The notes: generated by a model not told the origin, from the letters alone. DNA of 38,804 nt from Myxococcota bacterium (GCA_023150875.1 JAKLKC010000059.1:1-38804), one strand, 5' to 3'. Shown: positions 1-8,843, counted from the stretch's first letter. Numbers and translations: made by a program.

Positions 1-1
1 C

Positions 2-145
2 GGGGACGACGACACGACCGGCGACGACGACACGGCCGGGGACGACGACACCACCGGCGACGACGACACGACCGGGGACGACGACACGACCGGCGACGAC
101 GACACCACCGGCGACGACGACACCACCGGCGACGACGACACCACA
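2..145 (+). repeat. 18-bp coding minisatellite, 8 units (Gly-Asp3-Thr-Thr)
   Basis: Eight consecutive 18-nt units encode G-D-D-D-T-T (one unit has T-A). Units differ only at third positions (GGG/GGC, ACG/ACC) and at one first position. The array encodes the acidic linker ahead of the first MopE motif and continues to the window edge, so the full array may be longer. Confidence 0.85.
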
Positions 146-2872
146 CCGCCCACCGACACCGACGGCGACGGAGTCCCCGACGGCGAGGACTGCGCCCCCG
201 CCGACCCCGGCGTCTTCCCGGGCAACCCGGAGCTCCGGGACGGGGCCGACCAGGACTGCGACGGCCTCGCCGACGAGGGGCTGATCCTCCCCGGGGACCT
301 CGTGATCACCGAGGTGTTCAACGATCCCGACGGCGACGAGGAGGGGCGGGAGTGGTTCGAGGTCTGGAACGCCAGCGGCCTCCCCCTCCTGCTCGACGGC
401 TGGATCTTCAGCGACTTCCACGGCGACGACTTCCAGGTGCCCATCGGATCGGCCGCCCGGGTCGACTCCGGGGAGTTCCTGGTGCTCGGGGAGTCCGTCT
501 CCCTGGCCGAGAACGGCGGCGTCCCCGTCGACGTGGCCTACGAGGGCGCCTTCGTCCTGAGCAACGCCGACGACGAGGTGGTGGCGAGCCTCGACGGGCT
601 GGCCATCGACGTGTTGGCCTACGACGACGGGGTGGCGTTCCCGGACGTCGAGGGCGCTTCGATGTCCCTCGATCCCGATGCCCTGGACGCCGGCTCCAAC
701 GACGACGGCGCGAACTGGTGCCCCGGGACCACGGCCTTCGACACGGGCCTCGGGACCCCGGGGGCGGCGAACGACCCCTGCCCCGAGCCGCCCGCCGATG
801 CCGACGGCGACGGCTGGACCGACGACCTGGACTGCGACGACGCCGATCCCACGGTGAACCCCGGCCAGGCCGAGGTGGAGGGCAACGGCATCGACGACGA
901 CTGCGACGGGCTCGTGGACGAGGTCCCCTCCCCCATCGCCCCCGGGGACCTGGTGGTCACCGAGTTCATGCAGAACCCCTCGGTGGTCGCGGACTCCGAC
1001 GGGGAGTGGTTCGAGGTCTGGAACGCCAGCGACCACGACATCGACCTCGCGGGGGTCCAGGTGTTCGACGACGGCGGCGAGGGGTTCGTGTTCACCGACT
1101 CCCTCGTGGTCCCCTCGGGCGGCTTCCTGGTCCTGGGCCGGAGCGCGGATCCCGGCGTCAACGGGGGCGTCGCCGTGGACTTCGCCTACGGGACCGCCTT
1201 CAACCTGGGGAACGGTGACGACGAGATCAACATCGGTCTGGGCTTCGAGCTCATCGACCGCGTCGCCTACACCGGGGCCTCCCCCTGGCCCGATCCCACC
1301 GGCGCCTCCACCAGCCTCTCGCCCGCCTCGTTCACCGCCACCCTGAACGACGACGGCGCCGCGTGGTGCGAGGCGATCACCGCATACAGCGCCGACAACC
1401 TCGGCACCCCCGGGGCCCCGAACGACGAGTGCGCCGCGCCGGACGCCGACGGCGACGGCTGGCCCGCCGACACCGACTGCGACGACGGGGATCCCACCGT
1501 GAACCCCGGCGCGGCCGAGGACTGCGCGGACGGCGTCGACACCGACTGCGACGGCGCCGTGGACGAGGACTGCCCCGGCATCGACGACGACGGCGACGGT
1601 TTCGGCGAGGATGCCGGCGATTGCGACGACACGGATCCCGCGGTCTACCCCGGCGCCACCGAGGTGGTGGACTGGGTCGACAACGACTGCGACGGGCTGG
1701 TGGACGAGGTGCTGCCCGTGGAGATCGCGGCCGGCGACCTGCGGATCACCGAGGTCTTCAAGAACGCGGTCGAGGCCGATGCCGGCAAGGAGTGGTTCGA
1801 GGTGTGGAACGCTACCGCCTCGGACGTGGACCTGGACGGCCTCGTGGTGCGGGACGCCGACTTCGACGAGTTCGTGGTGGTCGGGCCCCTGACCGTGCTC
1901 GCGGGAGACTACGTGGTCCTGGGCGCCAGCGCCGATCCCGGGGTGAACGGCGGCGTCCCCGTGGACTACGCCTGGGACTCCTTCACGCTGGGCAACGACG
2001 AAGACGAGGTGGTGCTGGTGTGGGGAGGGCTGGAGATCGACCGGGTCGAGTACGACGACGGCGTCCTCTTCCCGGACCCGGAGGGGGCGTCCCTCACCCT
2101 CGATCCCGACGTCTACGAAGGGGGGCTGGCCGCCGTCCCCTCCGACTGGTGCGCTTCGGCCACCGAGTACAACGCCTCCGTCAACGGGACCCCGGGGAGC
2201 CGCAACGAGGACTGCCCCGCCGCTCCGCTCGACGCCGACGGCGACGGGTACACCGTGGACGTGGACTGCGACGACGCCGACGCGACCATCCACCCGGACG
2301 CGCCCGAGGTCTGCGACAACGGCGTCGACGACGACTGCGACGACGAGGTGGACGAGGACTGCCCCGCGGGCGCCTCGCCGGTCCGGGGCGACCTGGTGAT
2401 CACCGAGATCATGCAGAACCCGTCCGCCGTCGACGACTCCTACGGCGAGTGGTTCGAGGTCTTCAACGCTTCGGACGCCGAGCTGGACCTGGCGGGGGTG
2501 GAGATCGCGGACCCGAGCGGGTCCTTCACCCTCGGCAGCCTCCTCGTCCCCCCGGGCGGATACCTGGTGTTCGCGAGGGACGGCGACGAGGCGGCCAACG
2601 GGGGTGTGGTGGCCGACTACGCCTACGGAAGCGTGATCCAGCTCTCGAACGGCTCGGACTCGTTGCAGGTCAGCCTGGACGGGGTGGTGTTGGACGAGGT
2701 CGCCTGGGACGGGGGGCCGGTCTTCCCCGATCCCACCGGAGCGTCCATGAGCCTGGACCCCGGCCTGTACGACGTGGACCTCAACGACGAAGGCGAGGCG
2801 TGGTGCGTCGCCACGACCCCCTTCGGTGCCGGCGACCAAGGCACCCCCGGCGCCCTGAACGACGGCTGCTGA
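2..2872 (+). CDS. Lamin-tail / MopE-motif surface protein, 5' end missing
   Basis: The reading frame is open from the first bases of the window, so the N-terminus (probably a lipoprotein signal, judging from its paralogue at 2946) lies upstream. What is visible is an Asp-Asp-Asp-Thr-Thr-Gly linker (8 units), then alternating modules. MopE-like metal-binding motifs (DGDG...DCDD.DP...PGA...DDDCDG..DE) lie near nt 158-290, 795-925, 1440-1575, 1580-1710 and 2225-2365. Four lamin-tail domains begin at GDLVITE-type strands near nt 295, 945, 1735 and 2390. Each lamin-tail domain has an EWFEVWNAS core and ends in WC...GTPG..ND.C, so a disulfide is likely. The role is probably structural or adhesive at the cell surface with bound Ca2+; no catalytic motif is seen. 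Domain naming rests on recognised consensus; function is inference. Confidence 0.85.
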   Translation, partial: GDDDTTGDDDTAGDDDTTGDDDTTGDDDTTGDDDTTGDDDTTGDDDTTPPTDTDGDGVPDGEDCAPADPGVFPGNPELRDGADQDCDGLADEGLILPGDLVITEVFNDPDGDEEGREWFEVWNASGLPLLLDGWIFSDFHGDDFQVPIGSAARVDSGEFLVLGESVSLAENGGVPVDVAYEGAFVLSNADDEVVASLDGLAIDVLAYDDGVAFPDVEGASMSLDPDALDAGSNDDGANWCPGTTAFDTGLGTPGAANDPCPEPPADADGDGWTDDLDCDDADPTVNPGQAEVEGNGIDDDCDGLVDEVPSPIAPGDLVVTEFMQNPSVVADSDGEWFEVWNASDHDIDLAGVQVFDDGGEGFVFTDSLVVPSGGFLVLGRSADPGVNGGVAVDFAYGTAFNLGNGDDEINIGLGFELIDRVAYTGASPWPDPTGASTSLSPASFTATLNDDGAAWCEAITAYSADNLGTPGAPNDECAAPDADGDGWPADTDCDDGDPTVNPGAAEDCADGVDTDCDGAVDEDCPGIDDDGDGFGEDAGDCDDTDPAVYPGATEVVDWVDNDCDGLVDEVLPVEIAAGDLRITEVFKNAVEADAGKEWFEVWNATASDVDLDGLVVRDADFDEFVVVGPLTVLAGDYVVLGASADPGVNGGVPVDYAWDSFTLGNDEDEVVLVWGGLEIDRVEYDDGVLFPDPEGASLTLDPDVYEGGLAAVPSDWCASATEYNASVNGTPGSRNEDCPAAPLDADGDGYTVDVDCDDADATIHPDAPEVCDNGVDDDCDDEVDEDCPAGASPVRGDLVITEIMQNPSAVDDSYGEWFEVFNASDAELDLAGVEIADPSGSFTLGSLLVPPGGYLVFARDGDEAANGGVVADYAYGSVIQLSNGSDSLQVSLDGVVLDEVAWDGGPVFPDPTGASMSLDPGLYDVDLNDEGEAWCVATTPFGAGDQGTPGALNDGC

Positions 2873-2880
2873 AGAACCCT

Positions 2881-2906
2881 CTCGGGCCCGGGATGCCGGG
2901 CCCGAG
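2881..2906 (+). terminator. Perfect 11-bp GC hairpin after the first gene
   Basis: CTCGGGCCCGG and CCGGGCCCGAG form a perfect 11-bp stem around a GATG loop, 8 nt after the stop codon at 2872. No T-run follows, so intrinsic termination is uncertain. It could also be a 3'-end stabiliser between the two paralogous genes. Confidence 0.5.
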
Positions 2907-2945
2907 ACGACCCATTCCCCTCCGGGGGACACAAGAGGAATGCCC

Positions 2946-5111
2946 GTGAACCGCCACCTGCCCTTCCCTCTCCTGCTGTCCCTCGCCGTCGGGCTGGCCG
3001 CCTGCAACCCGGCGCCGACGGACGATGACGACGACACCGTGGACGACGACACGGCGGACGACGACACGGCGGACGACGACACCGCCGACGACGATACCGC
3101 GGACGACGACACCGCGGACGACGACACGGCGGACGACGACACGGCGGACGACGACAGCACCCCCACGGACTCGGACGGGGACGGCAGCCCCGACGGCGAG
3201 GACTGCGCCCCGGACGACGCCACCGTCTACCCCGGCGCCGCCGAGGTCCGGGACGGCGCCGATCAGGACTGCGACGGCCTGGCCGACGAGGGGCTGATCG
3301 CCGCGGGCGACCTGCTGGTCACCGAGGTCATGCAGAACCCCGGCGGGATCTCCGGCGTCTCCGACGATGACGGCGAGTGGTTCGAGGTGTGGAACGCCAC
3401 CGCCACCCCCATCCTCCTGGACGGCTGGACCTTCCAGAACGGCGACGGCGGCGACTCGTTCGACGTCGCCCTCGGGACCGGCCTGGTCCTGCCCGCCGCC
3501 GGCTACGTGGTGTTCGGCAAGGAGGTCGACACCGGGCTCAACGGCGGTGCGCCGGTCGACTACGACATGGGCGGGTTCAACCTGGGCAACTCCGAGGACG
3601 AGGTCGTGGCGGTCTTCGACGGCGTGGAGGTCGCCGGGGTGGCCTGGGACAACGGCGTCGCCTTCCCCGATCCCAACGGCGCCTCGATGCAGCTCTCGCT
3701 GGACGCCTACGACGGCGCCCTGGCCGCCGACGGGGCGAACTGGTGCGAGGCCACGCTGCCCTACGGCCTCGGCGATCTCGGCACCCCGGGGGGCGACAAC
3801 GAGGCGTGCCTGGTGCCGGTGGACGGCGACGGCGACGGCTTCCTGAGCGACGTGGACTGCGACGACACCGATCCCGCGGTCTTCCCCGGCGCGACCGAGG
3901 TGGACGGCAACGGGATCGACGACGACTGCGACGGCGCCGTGGACGAGGGGGACGGCCCGGCGGTGGCCGTGGGGGACCTGGTCATCACGGAGATCATGAA
4001 GGACCCCGACGCCGTGTCGGACACCTACGGGGAGTGGATCGAGGTGTACAACGCCTCGGCCTCGACGGTGGACCTGCTGGGGCTGGTCATCGCCGACGCG
4101 GCGACCTCCTACACCGTCCCCACCTCGATCCCTCTGGCCCCCATGGGCTACGTGGCCATCGCCCGGGACACCGACTCCGCCGTCAACGGCGGCCTCACGG
4201 GGGCCTACGGGGGCTGGGGCGGGGCCTACTCGCTCAACAACGACGGGGACTCGGTGGTGCTGCTCGCGGGTGGCGCCGAGATCGACCGGGTGGACTACGG
4301 CGCCGGCTCCCCCTGGCCCGATCCCACCGGCGCCTCCCTTCAGCTCGACCCCGGGCTCCTGGACGCCCTGTCCAACGACGACGGTTCGAGCTGGTGCGAG
4401 CCCGTGTCGGCTTACGGACTCGGGGACCTCGGCACCCCCGGCGCCCCCAACGATCTCTGCCCGGTGCCCGTCGACGGCGACGGCGACGGCTGGTTCGACG
4501 GCGAGGACTGCGACGACTCCGACCCCTCCGTCCACCCCGGCGCGGTGGAAGTCGACGGCAACGGGATCGACGACGACTGCGACGGGGTGGTGGACCTGGG
4601 CGGGGGCGGAACCGCGGGGGAGGGTGACCTGGTGATCACCGAGATCATGAAGGATCCCGCGGTCATCGGCGACAACGAGGGGGAGTGGTTCGAGCTGTAC
4701 AACACCACCGGTGCCGCCATCGACATCGCCGGCGCCGTGTTCTCGGACGCCGGCACCGACTCCTTCACCGTCTCCACGTCGGTGGTCGTGCCCGCCGGCG
4801 GCTACGCCGTCATCGTCCGCAACACCGACACCGGCGTCAACGGGGGGGTGTCGGGCCACGTCGGTTGGGGAGGCGTCACCTCCCTCGGGAACAGCGACGA
4901 CGAGGTCATCTTGACCCTGGGCGGGGTGATGATCGACCAGGTCTGGTACGACACCACCGCCTTCCCCGATCCCGTGGGCGCCTCGCTGAGCCTCTCGCCG
5001 GACGCGGTGGACCACCTGCTCAACGACGACGGCGCCCACTGGTGCGCGGCGACCTCCCCCTACGGAGCCGGCGACGCCGGCACGCCGGGCTCCGCCAACG
5101 ACCCCTGCTGA
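2946..5111 (+). CDS. Lamin-tail / MopE-motif lipoprotein
   Basis: A 721-residue lipoprotein, paralogous to the preceding gene. I prefer the GTG at 2946 to the ATG at 2940: the AAGAGGA element at 2933-2939 abuts the ATG but lies 6 nt from the GTG. Residues 1-20 are a signal peptide ending in a lipobox (G-L-A-A-C20). Eight VDDDT/ADDDT units follow at once, then three MopE motif plus lamin-tail pairs; the lamin-tail domains start near nt 3304, 3970 and 4624. Each domain keeps the E-W-(F/I)-E core and the terminal WC...ND.C pair. It is probably exposed at the outer membrane and binds divalent cations; no enzyme motif is visible. It may be co-transcribed with the upstream paralogue, or separated from it by the hairpin at 2881. 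Confidence 0.88.
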   Translation: MNRHLPFPLLLSLAVGLAACNPAPTDDDDDTVDDDTADDDTADDDTADDDTADDDTADDDTADDDTADDDSTPTDSDGDGSPDGEDCAPDDATVYPGAAEVRDGADQDCDGLADEGLIAAGDLLVTEVMQNPGGISGVSDDDGEWFEVWNATATPILLDGWTFQNGDGGDSFDVALGTGLVLPAAGYVVFGKEVDTGLNGGAPVDYDMGGFNLGNSEDEVVAVFDGVEVAGVAWDNGVAFPDPNGASMQLSLDAYDGALAADGANWCEATLPYGLGDLGTPGGDNEACLVPVDGDGDGFLSDVDCDDTDPAVFPGATEVDGNGIDDDCDGAVDEGDGPAVAVGDLVITEIMKDPDAVSDTYGEWIEVYNASASTVDLLGLVIADAATSYTVPTSIPLAPMGYVAIARDTDSAVNGGLTGAYGGWGGAYSLNNDGDSVVLLAGGAEIDRVDYGAGSPWPDPTGASLQLDPGLLDALSNDDGSSWCEPVSAYGLGDLGTPGAPNDLCPVPVDGDGDGWFDGEDCDDSDPSVHPGAVEVDGNGIDDDCDGVVDLGGGGTAGEGDLVITEIMKDPAVIGDNEGEWFELYNTTGAAIDIAGAVFSDAGTDSFTVSTSVVVPAGGYAVIVRNTDTGVNGGVSGHVGWGGVTSLGNSDDEVILTLGGVMIDQVWYDTTAFPDPVGASLSLSPDAVDHLLNDDGAHWCAATSPYGAGDAGTPGSANDPC
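3039..3158 (+). repeat. 15-bp coding minisatellite, 8 units (Val/Ala-Asp3-Thr)
   Basis: Eight 15-nt units encode V-D-D-D-T once, A-D-D-D-T six times and a final A-D-D-D-S. They begin 11 codons after the lipidated cysteine. Units differ mostly by synonymous changes, so they probably arose by local slippage or homogenisation independent of the 18-bp array in the neighbouring paralogue. Confidence 0.85.
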
Positions 5112-5189
5112 TCGGAGCCCGCGCTCCCCGTCCCCGCCTTTCCCGCCCCGTCTTCCCTTCCCGGCGCCACCCCTCCTGGGGCCGGTCGC

Positions 5190-5218
5190 CTGACACCCGG
5201 CCCCGCCCGCGATAGACT
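5190..5218 (+). promoter_or_regulatory. Sigma70-like promoter for the transglutaminase/ABC operon
   Basis: CTGACA at 5190-5195 and TAGACT at 5213-5218 are separated by exactly 17 bp. The -10 box ends only 9 nt before the ATG at 5228, and there is no Shine-Dalgarno sequence in between, so the transcript would be leaderless or nearly so. Confidence 0.6.
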
Positions 5219-5227
5219 GGCCCACCG

Positions 5228-6712
5228 ATGTCGTCGCGCCCCCGCCTGCCCGCCCTCGAGGCGGTCATCGTCTTCGCGTGGGCGGCGGTCATGGCGGCCC
5301 TGTTCCTGGACGGGCGCCCCGTGGCCGGCCCCACCTCCCCCCGGTTCGACCTGGGCTCCCTCCCCGTGGGCGCCGAGGAGCGCTGGATGGGGATCTATGC
5401 CCAGGGGGCGAAGGTCGGCACGTCGGTGGCGGCCACCTGGGAGCTGCCCGACGGCGGCCTCGCCCTGCGGGAGCACACCGCTCTGCGCCTGGTGGCCTTC
5501 GAGCAGGTGCGCTCCCTCTCCACGACCGCCTCCGCCGAGCTGGACCCCGACCTGCGGGCCCGGACCTTCGCCTTCCTGATGGACGGCGGCGAGACCTCCT
5601 TCCGGGCCGAGGGGCGCCGGGAGGGGGACGGCTTCGTGGTCGCCTTCGCCTCCGCCGGGGCCGCGCCGTCCGAGCTGCGCCTGGAGGCGCCGCCCATCCT
5701 CGCGGGGGTGGTGCTGCGGGCGATGGCCCGGGAGGGAAGGCTCCGGGGCGGTCTCGCCGTGGGCCAGCGGTTCACGGTGCCGTTCTTCGATCCCGCCACC
5801 CGCGGCCAGCGCGACGCCGCGGGCGAGGTCGTGGCCACCACCCCCGAGGGGCTGTTCGAGGTCCGCTACTCCATCGCCGGGGCGGAGTCGGTGGCCCTGG
5901 TGGACGCCGAGGGGGAGATCTACCGGGACTCCGGCCTCCTGGGGATGGAGATCCGCCGGGAGGAGCGGGAGGTCGCCCTCGGGGAGGGGTGGGCCAGCGG
6001 CCGTCCCCCCGACCTCATCGCCCTCTCGGCGATCCCCATCGACCGGGAGATCCCCGATGCCCGCCGGGCGCGCCGGCTGGTGCTGGCGGTGGTGGCCCCC
6101 GCGGCGGTGGGCGATCTCCTGGCGGCCGCCCACGGCGAGGCGTGGAAGGGGGGGCGCCTCGAGGTCGCCGTGCCCCGGGTGCTGGGCACCTACCCGATCC
6201 CCCTGGTGGACCCCCGCCATGCGCCGTGGCTCGCCGCCGAGCCCGGCGTCGAGGTGGACGATCCCGCGATCCGCGCCCAGGCGGGTCGGGTGCTGGGCGA
6301 GGTGCTGGACGCTCGGGAGGCGGTGCGGCTCATCAACCGCTACGTATACAGCGCCGTGGCGAAGTCGCCCTCCCTCACCGTCCCCTCCGCCAAGGAGACC
6401 CTGAGGACCCTGGAGGGGGACTGCAACGAGCACACGGCGCTGTTCACCGCCCTGGCCCGCGCCAGCGGGATCCCCACGCGGATCGCGGCGGGCTTCGTGT
6501 ACTCCGACCGGATCGCGGTGGGGGGCGCGTTCTACTACCACGCCTGGCCCGAGGTGTGGCTCGGGGACGGCTGGCTCCCGGTGGACCCCACCTTCGGGCA
6601 GGTCCCCGCCGACGCCACCCACGTCAAGCTCGTCGAGGGGGGCCTGGACCGGCAGGTGGACCTGGTGGCGGCCATCGGCCGGGTGTCCCTGCGGGTGGAG
6701 GAGGTGGAGTGA
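5228..6712 (+). CDS. Membrane-anchored transglutaminase-like protein
   Basis: A 494-residue protein with one N-terminal membrane helix or signal anchor (about residues 10-28). A long beta-rich region follows, then a C-terminal transglutaminase-like (papain-fold) domain at about 330-480. The expected catalytic triad is present: Cys399 in GDCNEH, His438 in YYHAWPEVW and Asp453 in VDPTFGQ. In bacteria such domains usually act as cysteine peptidases or amidases, or as crosslinkers, in the periplasm; the substrate here is unknown. The gene opens a tight operon and overlaps the following ABC ATPase by 4 nt (GTGA). The start follows a good promoter so closely that translation may be leaderless. Domain assignment is secure; substrate and partner are inference. 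Confidence 0.88.
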   Translation: MSSRPRLPALEAVIVFAWAAVMAALFLDGRPVAGPTSPRFDLGSLPVGAEERWMGIYAQGAKVGTSVAATWELPDGGLALREHTALRLVAFEQVRSLSTTASAELDPDLRARTFAFLMDGGETSFRAEGRREGDGFVVAFASAGAAPSELRLEAPPILAGVVLRAMAREGRLRGGLAVGQRFTVPFFDPATRGQRDAAGEVVATTPEGLFEVRYSIAGAESVALVDAEGEIYRDSGLLGMEIRREEREVALGEGWASGRPPDLIALSAIPIDREIPDARRARRLVLAVVAPAAVGDLLAAAHGEAWKGGRLEVAVPRVLGTYPIPLVDPRHAPWLAAEPGVEVDDPAIRAQAGRVLGEVLDAREAVRLINRYVYSAVAKSPSLTVPSAKETLRTLEGDCNEHTALFTALARASGIPTRIAAGFVYSDRIAVGGAFYYHAWPEVWLGDGWLPVDPTFGQVPADATHVKLVEGGLDRQVDLVAAIGRVSLRVEEVE

Positions 6713-7467
6713 TCCGCCTGGAGGCCCTCGCCAAGCGCTACGGTCGCTTCGACGCCGTGCAGGGCATCGACCTGCACGTCCGGGAGGGGGAGGTCTTCGG
6801 CCTCCTCGGCCCCAACGGCGCGGGCAAGACCACGACGCTGAAGATGCTGGCCGGCCTGCTCCGGCCCAGCTCGGGCTCGATCCGGATCGCCGGGATCGAC
6901 GCCGTGGCCCACCCGGTGGAGGTCAAGCGGCTGACAGGCTACGTCCCCGACCGGCCCTACCTCTACGAGAAGCTGGCCGCCGACGAGTTCCTGGAGTTCA
7001 TCGCCGGGATCTACGAGGTGCCGGAGGCGGAGGCGAGGCGTAGGGCCGACGAGCTGCTGGAGTTCTTCTCGCTCACCGCGTTCCGGGGGGAGCTGGTGGA
7101 GGGCTTCAGCCACGGCATGAAGCAGCGGCTGGTGCTGGCGGCGGCCCTGTTGCACCGGCCGCGGCTGCTGATCGTGGACGAGCCCATGGTGGGGTTGGAC
7201 CCCAAGGGGGTGCGCCTCATCAAGCAGGTGTTCCGGCACAAGGCGGAGCAGGGGGACACCGTGCTCCTCTCCACCCACGCCCTGGAGGTCGCCGAGGAGG
7301 TCTGCGACCGCGTGGCCATCGTCGTCGGTGGCCGGATCGCGGCCCTGGGCACGGTGGAGGAGCTCCGGTCCCGGTCCATCGGTGGGCGGGGCCGGCTCGA
7401 GGACCTGTTCATGCAACTCGTCGGCGGCGACGAGTGGAGCGAGGTCATCCGCGTGCTGCGGGGGTGA
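6709..7467 (+). CDS. ABC transporter ATP-binding protein (ABC-2 / drug-export type)
   Basis: A 252-residue nucleotide-binding domain starting at a GTG that overlaps the upstream stop codon. The motifs are complete: Walker A GPNGAGKTT near residue 38, signature FSHGMKQR, Walker B LLIVDEP with the catalytic Glu, a D-loop and the H-loop His in LLSTHALEVAE. The order and the C-terminal extension resemble ATPases of ABC-2 type exporters. No ABC-2 permease is encoded next to it. Its partner may lie elsewhere, or the preceding transglutaminase-like membrane protein may be functionally linked through coupled translation. The frame is open well upstream inside the previous gene, but the GTG is the natural start because the conserved domain begins there. 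Confidence 0.88.
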   Translation: MIRLEALAKRYGRFDAVQGIDLHVREGEVFGLLGPNGAGKTTTLKMLAGLLRPSSGSIRIAGIDAVAHPVEVKRLTGYVPDRPYLYEKLAADEFLEFIAGIYEVPEAEARRRADELLEFFSLTAFRGELVEGFSHGMKQRLVLAAALLHRPRLLIVDEPMVGLDPKGVRLIKQVFRHKAEQGDTVLLSTHALEVAEEVCDRVAIVVGGRIAALGTVEELRSRSIGGRGRLEDLFMQLVGGDEWSEVIRVLRG

Positions 7468-7473
7468 CCGGAC

Positions 7474-8007
7474 ATGGAGCGGATGACTCTTCGGACCCAT
7501 GAACGCGCGTGCGTCCGGTGCGTCGCGGTGCTCGCCGCGACCGTGACGCTTTTCGCCGCCGCCGGATGCTCGGGACGCTACCGCTCCGGCGTGTACGAGA
7601 GCCGATACACGCGATACGCGATCGACGAGCCGGCGGGCTCCTGGAGCCGGATCCGCAGGACCGGGGTGAACGTCGCCTTCGGGCACCCCTCCGGGGCCGG
7701 GATCTACGTCGACGACTCGTGCCGGAGGTACGACGACGCGCCGCTGCACGTGCTCGCCAACCACCTCTTCTTCGGCTTCACCCAGGTCGAGGTGGAGTCG
7801 ACCGAGGACATGGAGATCGACGGGCGGGCCGCCTATCGGCGGGTCGTCCGAGGTCGGATGGACGGCGTCCCGGTGAGGGTGGCGGCGACGGTGATGAAGA
7901 AGGACGACTGCGTGTACGACTTCGTGTACGTGGCGGCGCCGGGCGCGTTCGAGAGCGGTCTGGCGGAGTACGAGCGGGTGGTGCGCTCCTTCCGGGTGGA
8001 TCGCTGA
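7474..8007 (+). CDS. Small lipoprotein of unknown function
   Basis: A 177-residue protein with a basic N-terminus, a hydrophobic stretch and a lipobox ending in A-A-A-G-C32. A second ATG at 7483 would give a shorter, more typical signal peptide. The mature part looks like a compact alpha/beta domain with two more cysteines (in DSCRRY and KKDDCVYDF) and a terminal amphipathic helix ending E-R-V-V-R-S-F. That overall pattern recalls PsbP/DcrB-like periplasmic lipoproteins, but I do not recognise a specific family. It sits 6 nt after the ABC ATPase and 1 nt before the MlaE-type permease, so it probably belongs to the same envelope operon. Confidence 0.75.
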   Translation: MERMTLRTHERACVRCVAVLAATVTLFAAAGCSGRYRSGVYESRYTRYAIDEPAGSWSRIRRTGVNVAFGHPSGAGIYVDDSCRRYDDAPLHVLANHLFFGFTQVEVESTEDMEIDGRAAYRRVVRGRMDGVPVRVAATVMKKDDCVYDFVYVAAPGAFESGLAEYERVVRSFRVDR

Positions 8008-8008
8008 G

Positions 8009-8836
8009 ATGCCCACCTCCACGCTCGGCACCGCCGACGGGCAGCACCCGGAGCGTCCCCTCTCGGCGATCTCCCGGGTCATCGGCACGCGGCTCATCCG
8101 CTTCCTCGCCTGGCTGGGGATGATCGCCTCGCTCACCGGGCGCTGCGTCAGCTCGGCCCGTCACAAGTTCGAGCTGGGCCTCAGCCTCACCCAGGTCTAC
8201 TACATCGGGATCCAGTCCCTCTCCATCACCTTCCTGACGGCGGCCTTCGTCGGGATGATCATGACCCTCCAGTTCCAGTGGGGGCTGGAGCGGTTCGGCG
8301 CCGCCCTGTACGCGGGGAAGTTGGTCTCGCTGTCCTTCGTGATGGAGCTGGGGCCGACCCTGACGGCGGTGCTGGTGGGGGGCAGGGTGGGCGCGGGCAT
8401 GACGGCGGAGCTGGGCTCCATGTCGGTGACCGAGCAGATCGACGCGATCCGTGCCCTGGGCGCCGATCCCGTGGGGAAGCTGGTGGTGCCGAGGGTGCTG
8501 GCCTCGGTGATCTCGCTGCCCGTGCTGGTGATGATCGCCAACGTCGTGGGGATCTTCGGCTCGATGGTCATCAACACCACCTCGGTGGGGATCACGCCCC
8601 GCTTCTTCTGGGACCAGGTGGTGACCACCGTGGACGTCTCCGAGCTGATGCACGGCATCATCAAGAGCGTGTTCTTCGGGTACTTCATCGGGATCATCGG
8701 GTGCGCCGGGGGCCTGGGGATCCGGGGCGGCACCGTCGGCGTGGGCCTCGGCACCACCCGCACGGTCGTCGTCACCTCGGTCACCATCCTGGTGGGCGAC
8801 TTCTTCCTGACCAAGCTGCTCCTTCCCCTGACCTGA
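8009..8836 (+). CDS. mlaE: MlaE-family lipid ABC transporter permease
   Basis: A 275-residue integral membrane protein of the MlaE/YrbE permease family, the membrane subunit of MCE-type phospholipid or lipid transporters. Family features include the amphipathic N-terminal helix, the loop ELGPTLTAVLVGGRVGAGM followed by AELGSM.V.EQIDA (the coupling helix contacting the ATPase), the A-L-G-(A/V)-(D/N)-P segment and a C-terminal hydrophobic hairpin. It starts 1 nt after the preceding lipoprotein stop and is followed by its ATPase (8872). The MlaD/MCE substrate-binding protein that normally completes the operon is absent here. Confidence 0.93.
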   Translation: MPTSTLGTADGQHPERPLSAISRVIGTRLIRFLAWLGMIASLTGRCVSSARHKFELGLSLTQVYYIGIQSLSITFLTAAFVGMIMTLQFQWGLERFGAALYAGKLVSLSFVMELGPTLTAVLVGGRVGAGMTAELGSMSVTEQIDAIRALGADPVGKLVVPRVLASVISLPVLVMIANVVGIFGSMVINTTSVGITPRFFWDQVVTTVDVSELMHGIIKSVFFGYFIGIIGCAGGLGIRGGTVGVGLGTTRTVVVTSVTILVGDFFLTKLLLPLT

Positions 8837-8843
8837 GCGAACC

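Noticed and set aside
2-145. Short regular repeats resembling a CRISPR array
   Set aside because: Units are 18 bp with no spacers and are in frame, encoding an acidic linker. The same holds for the other Asp-rich arrays.
5115-5128. 5-bp hairpin (GGAGC/GCTCC) just after the stop at 5111
   Set aside because: The stem is too short to call a terminator in DNA of this GC content.
2781-5225. Long antisense open frame of 814 codons opposite the lamin-tail lipoprotein
   Set aside because: High GC content removes stop codons from antisense frames. The product is low-complexity Val/Gly/His/Arg-rich, and the plus-strand gene has clear domains, a signal peptide and a ribosome binding site.
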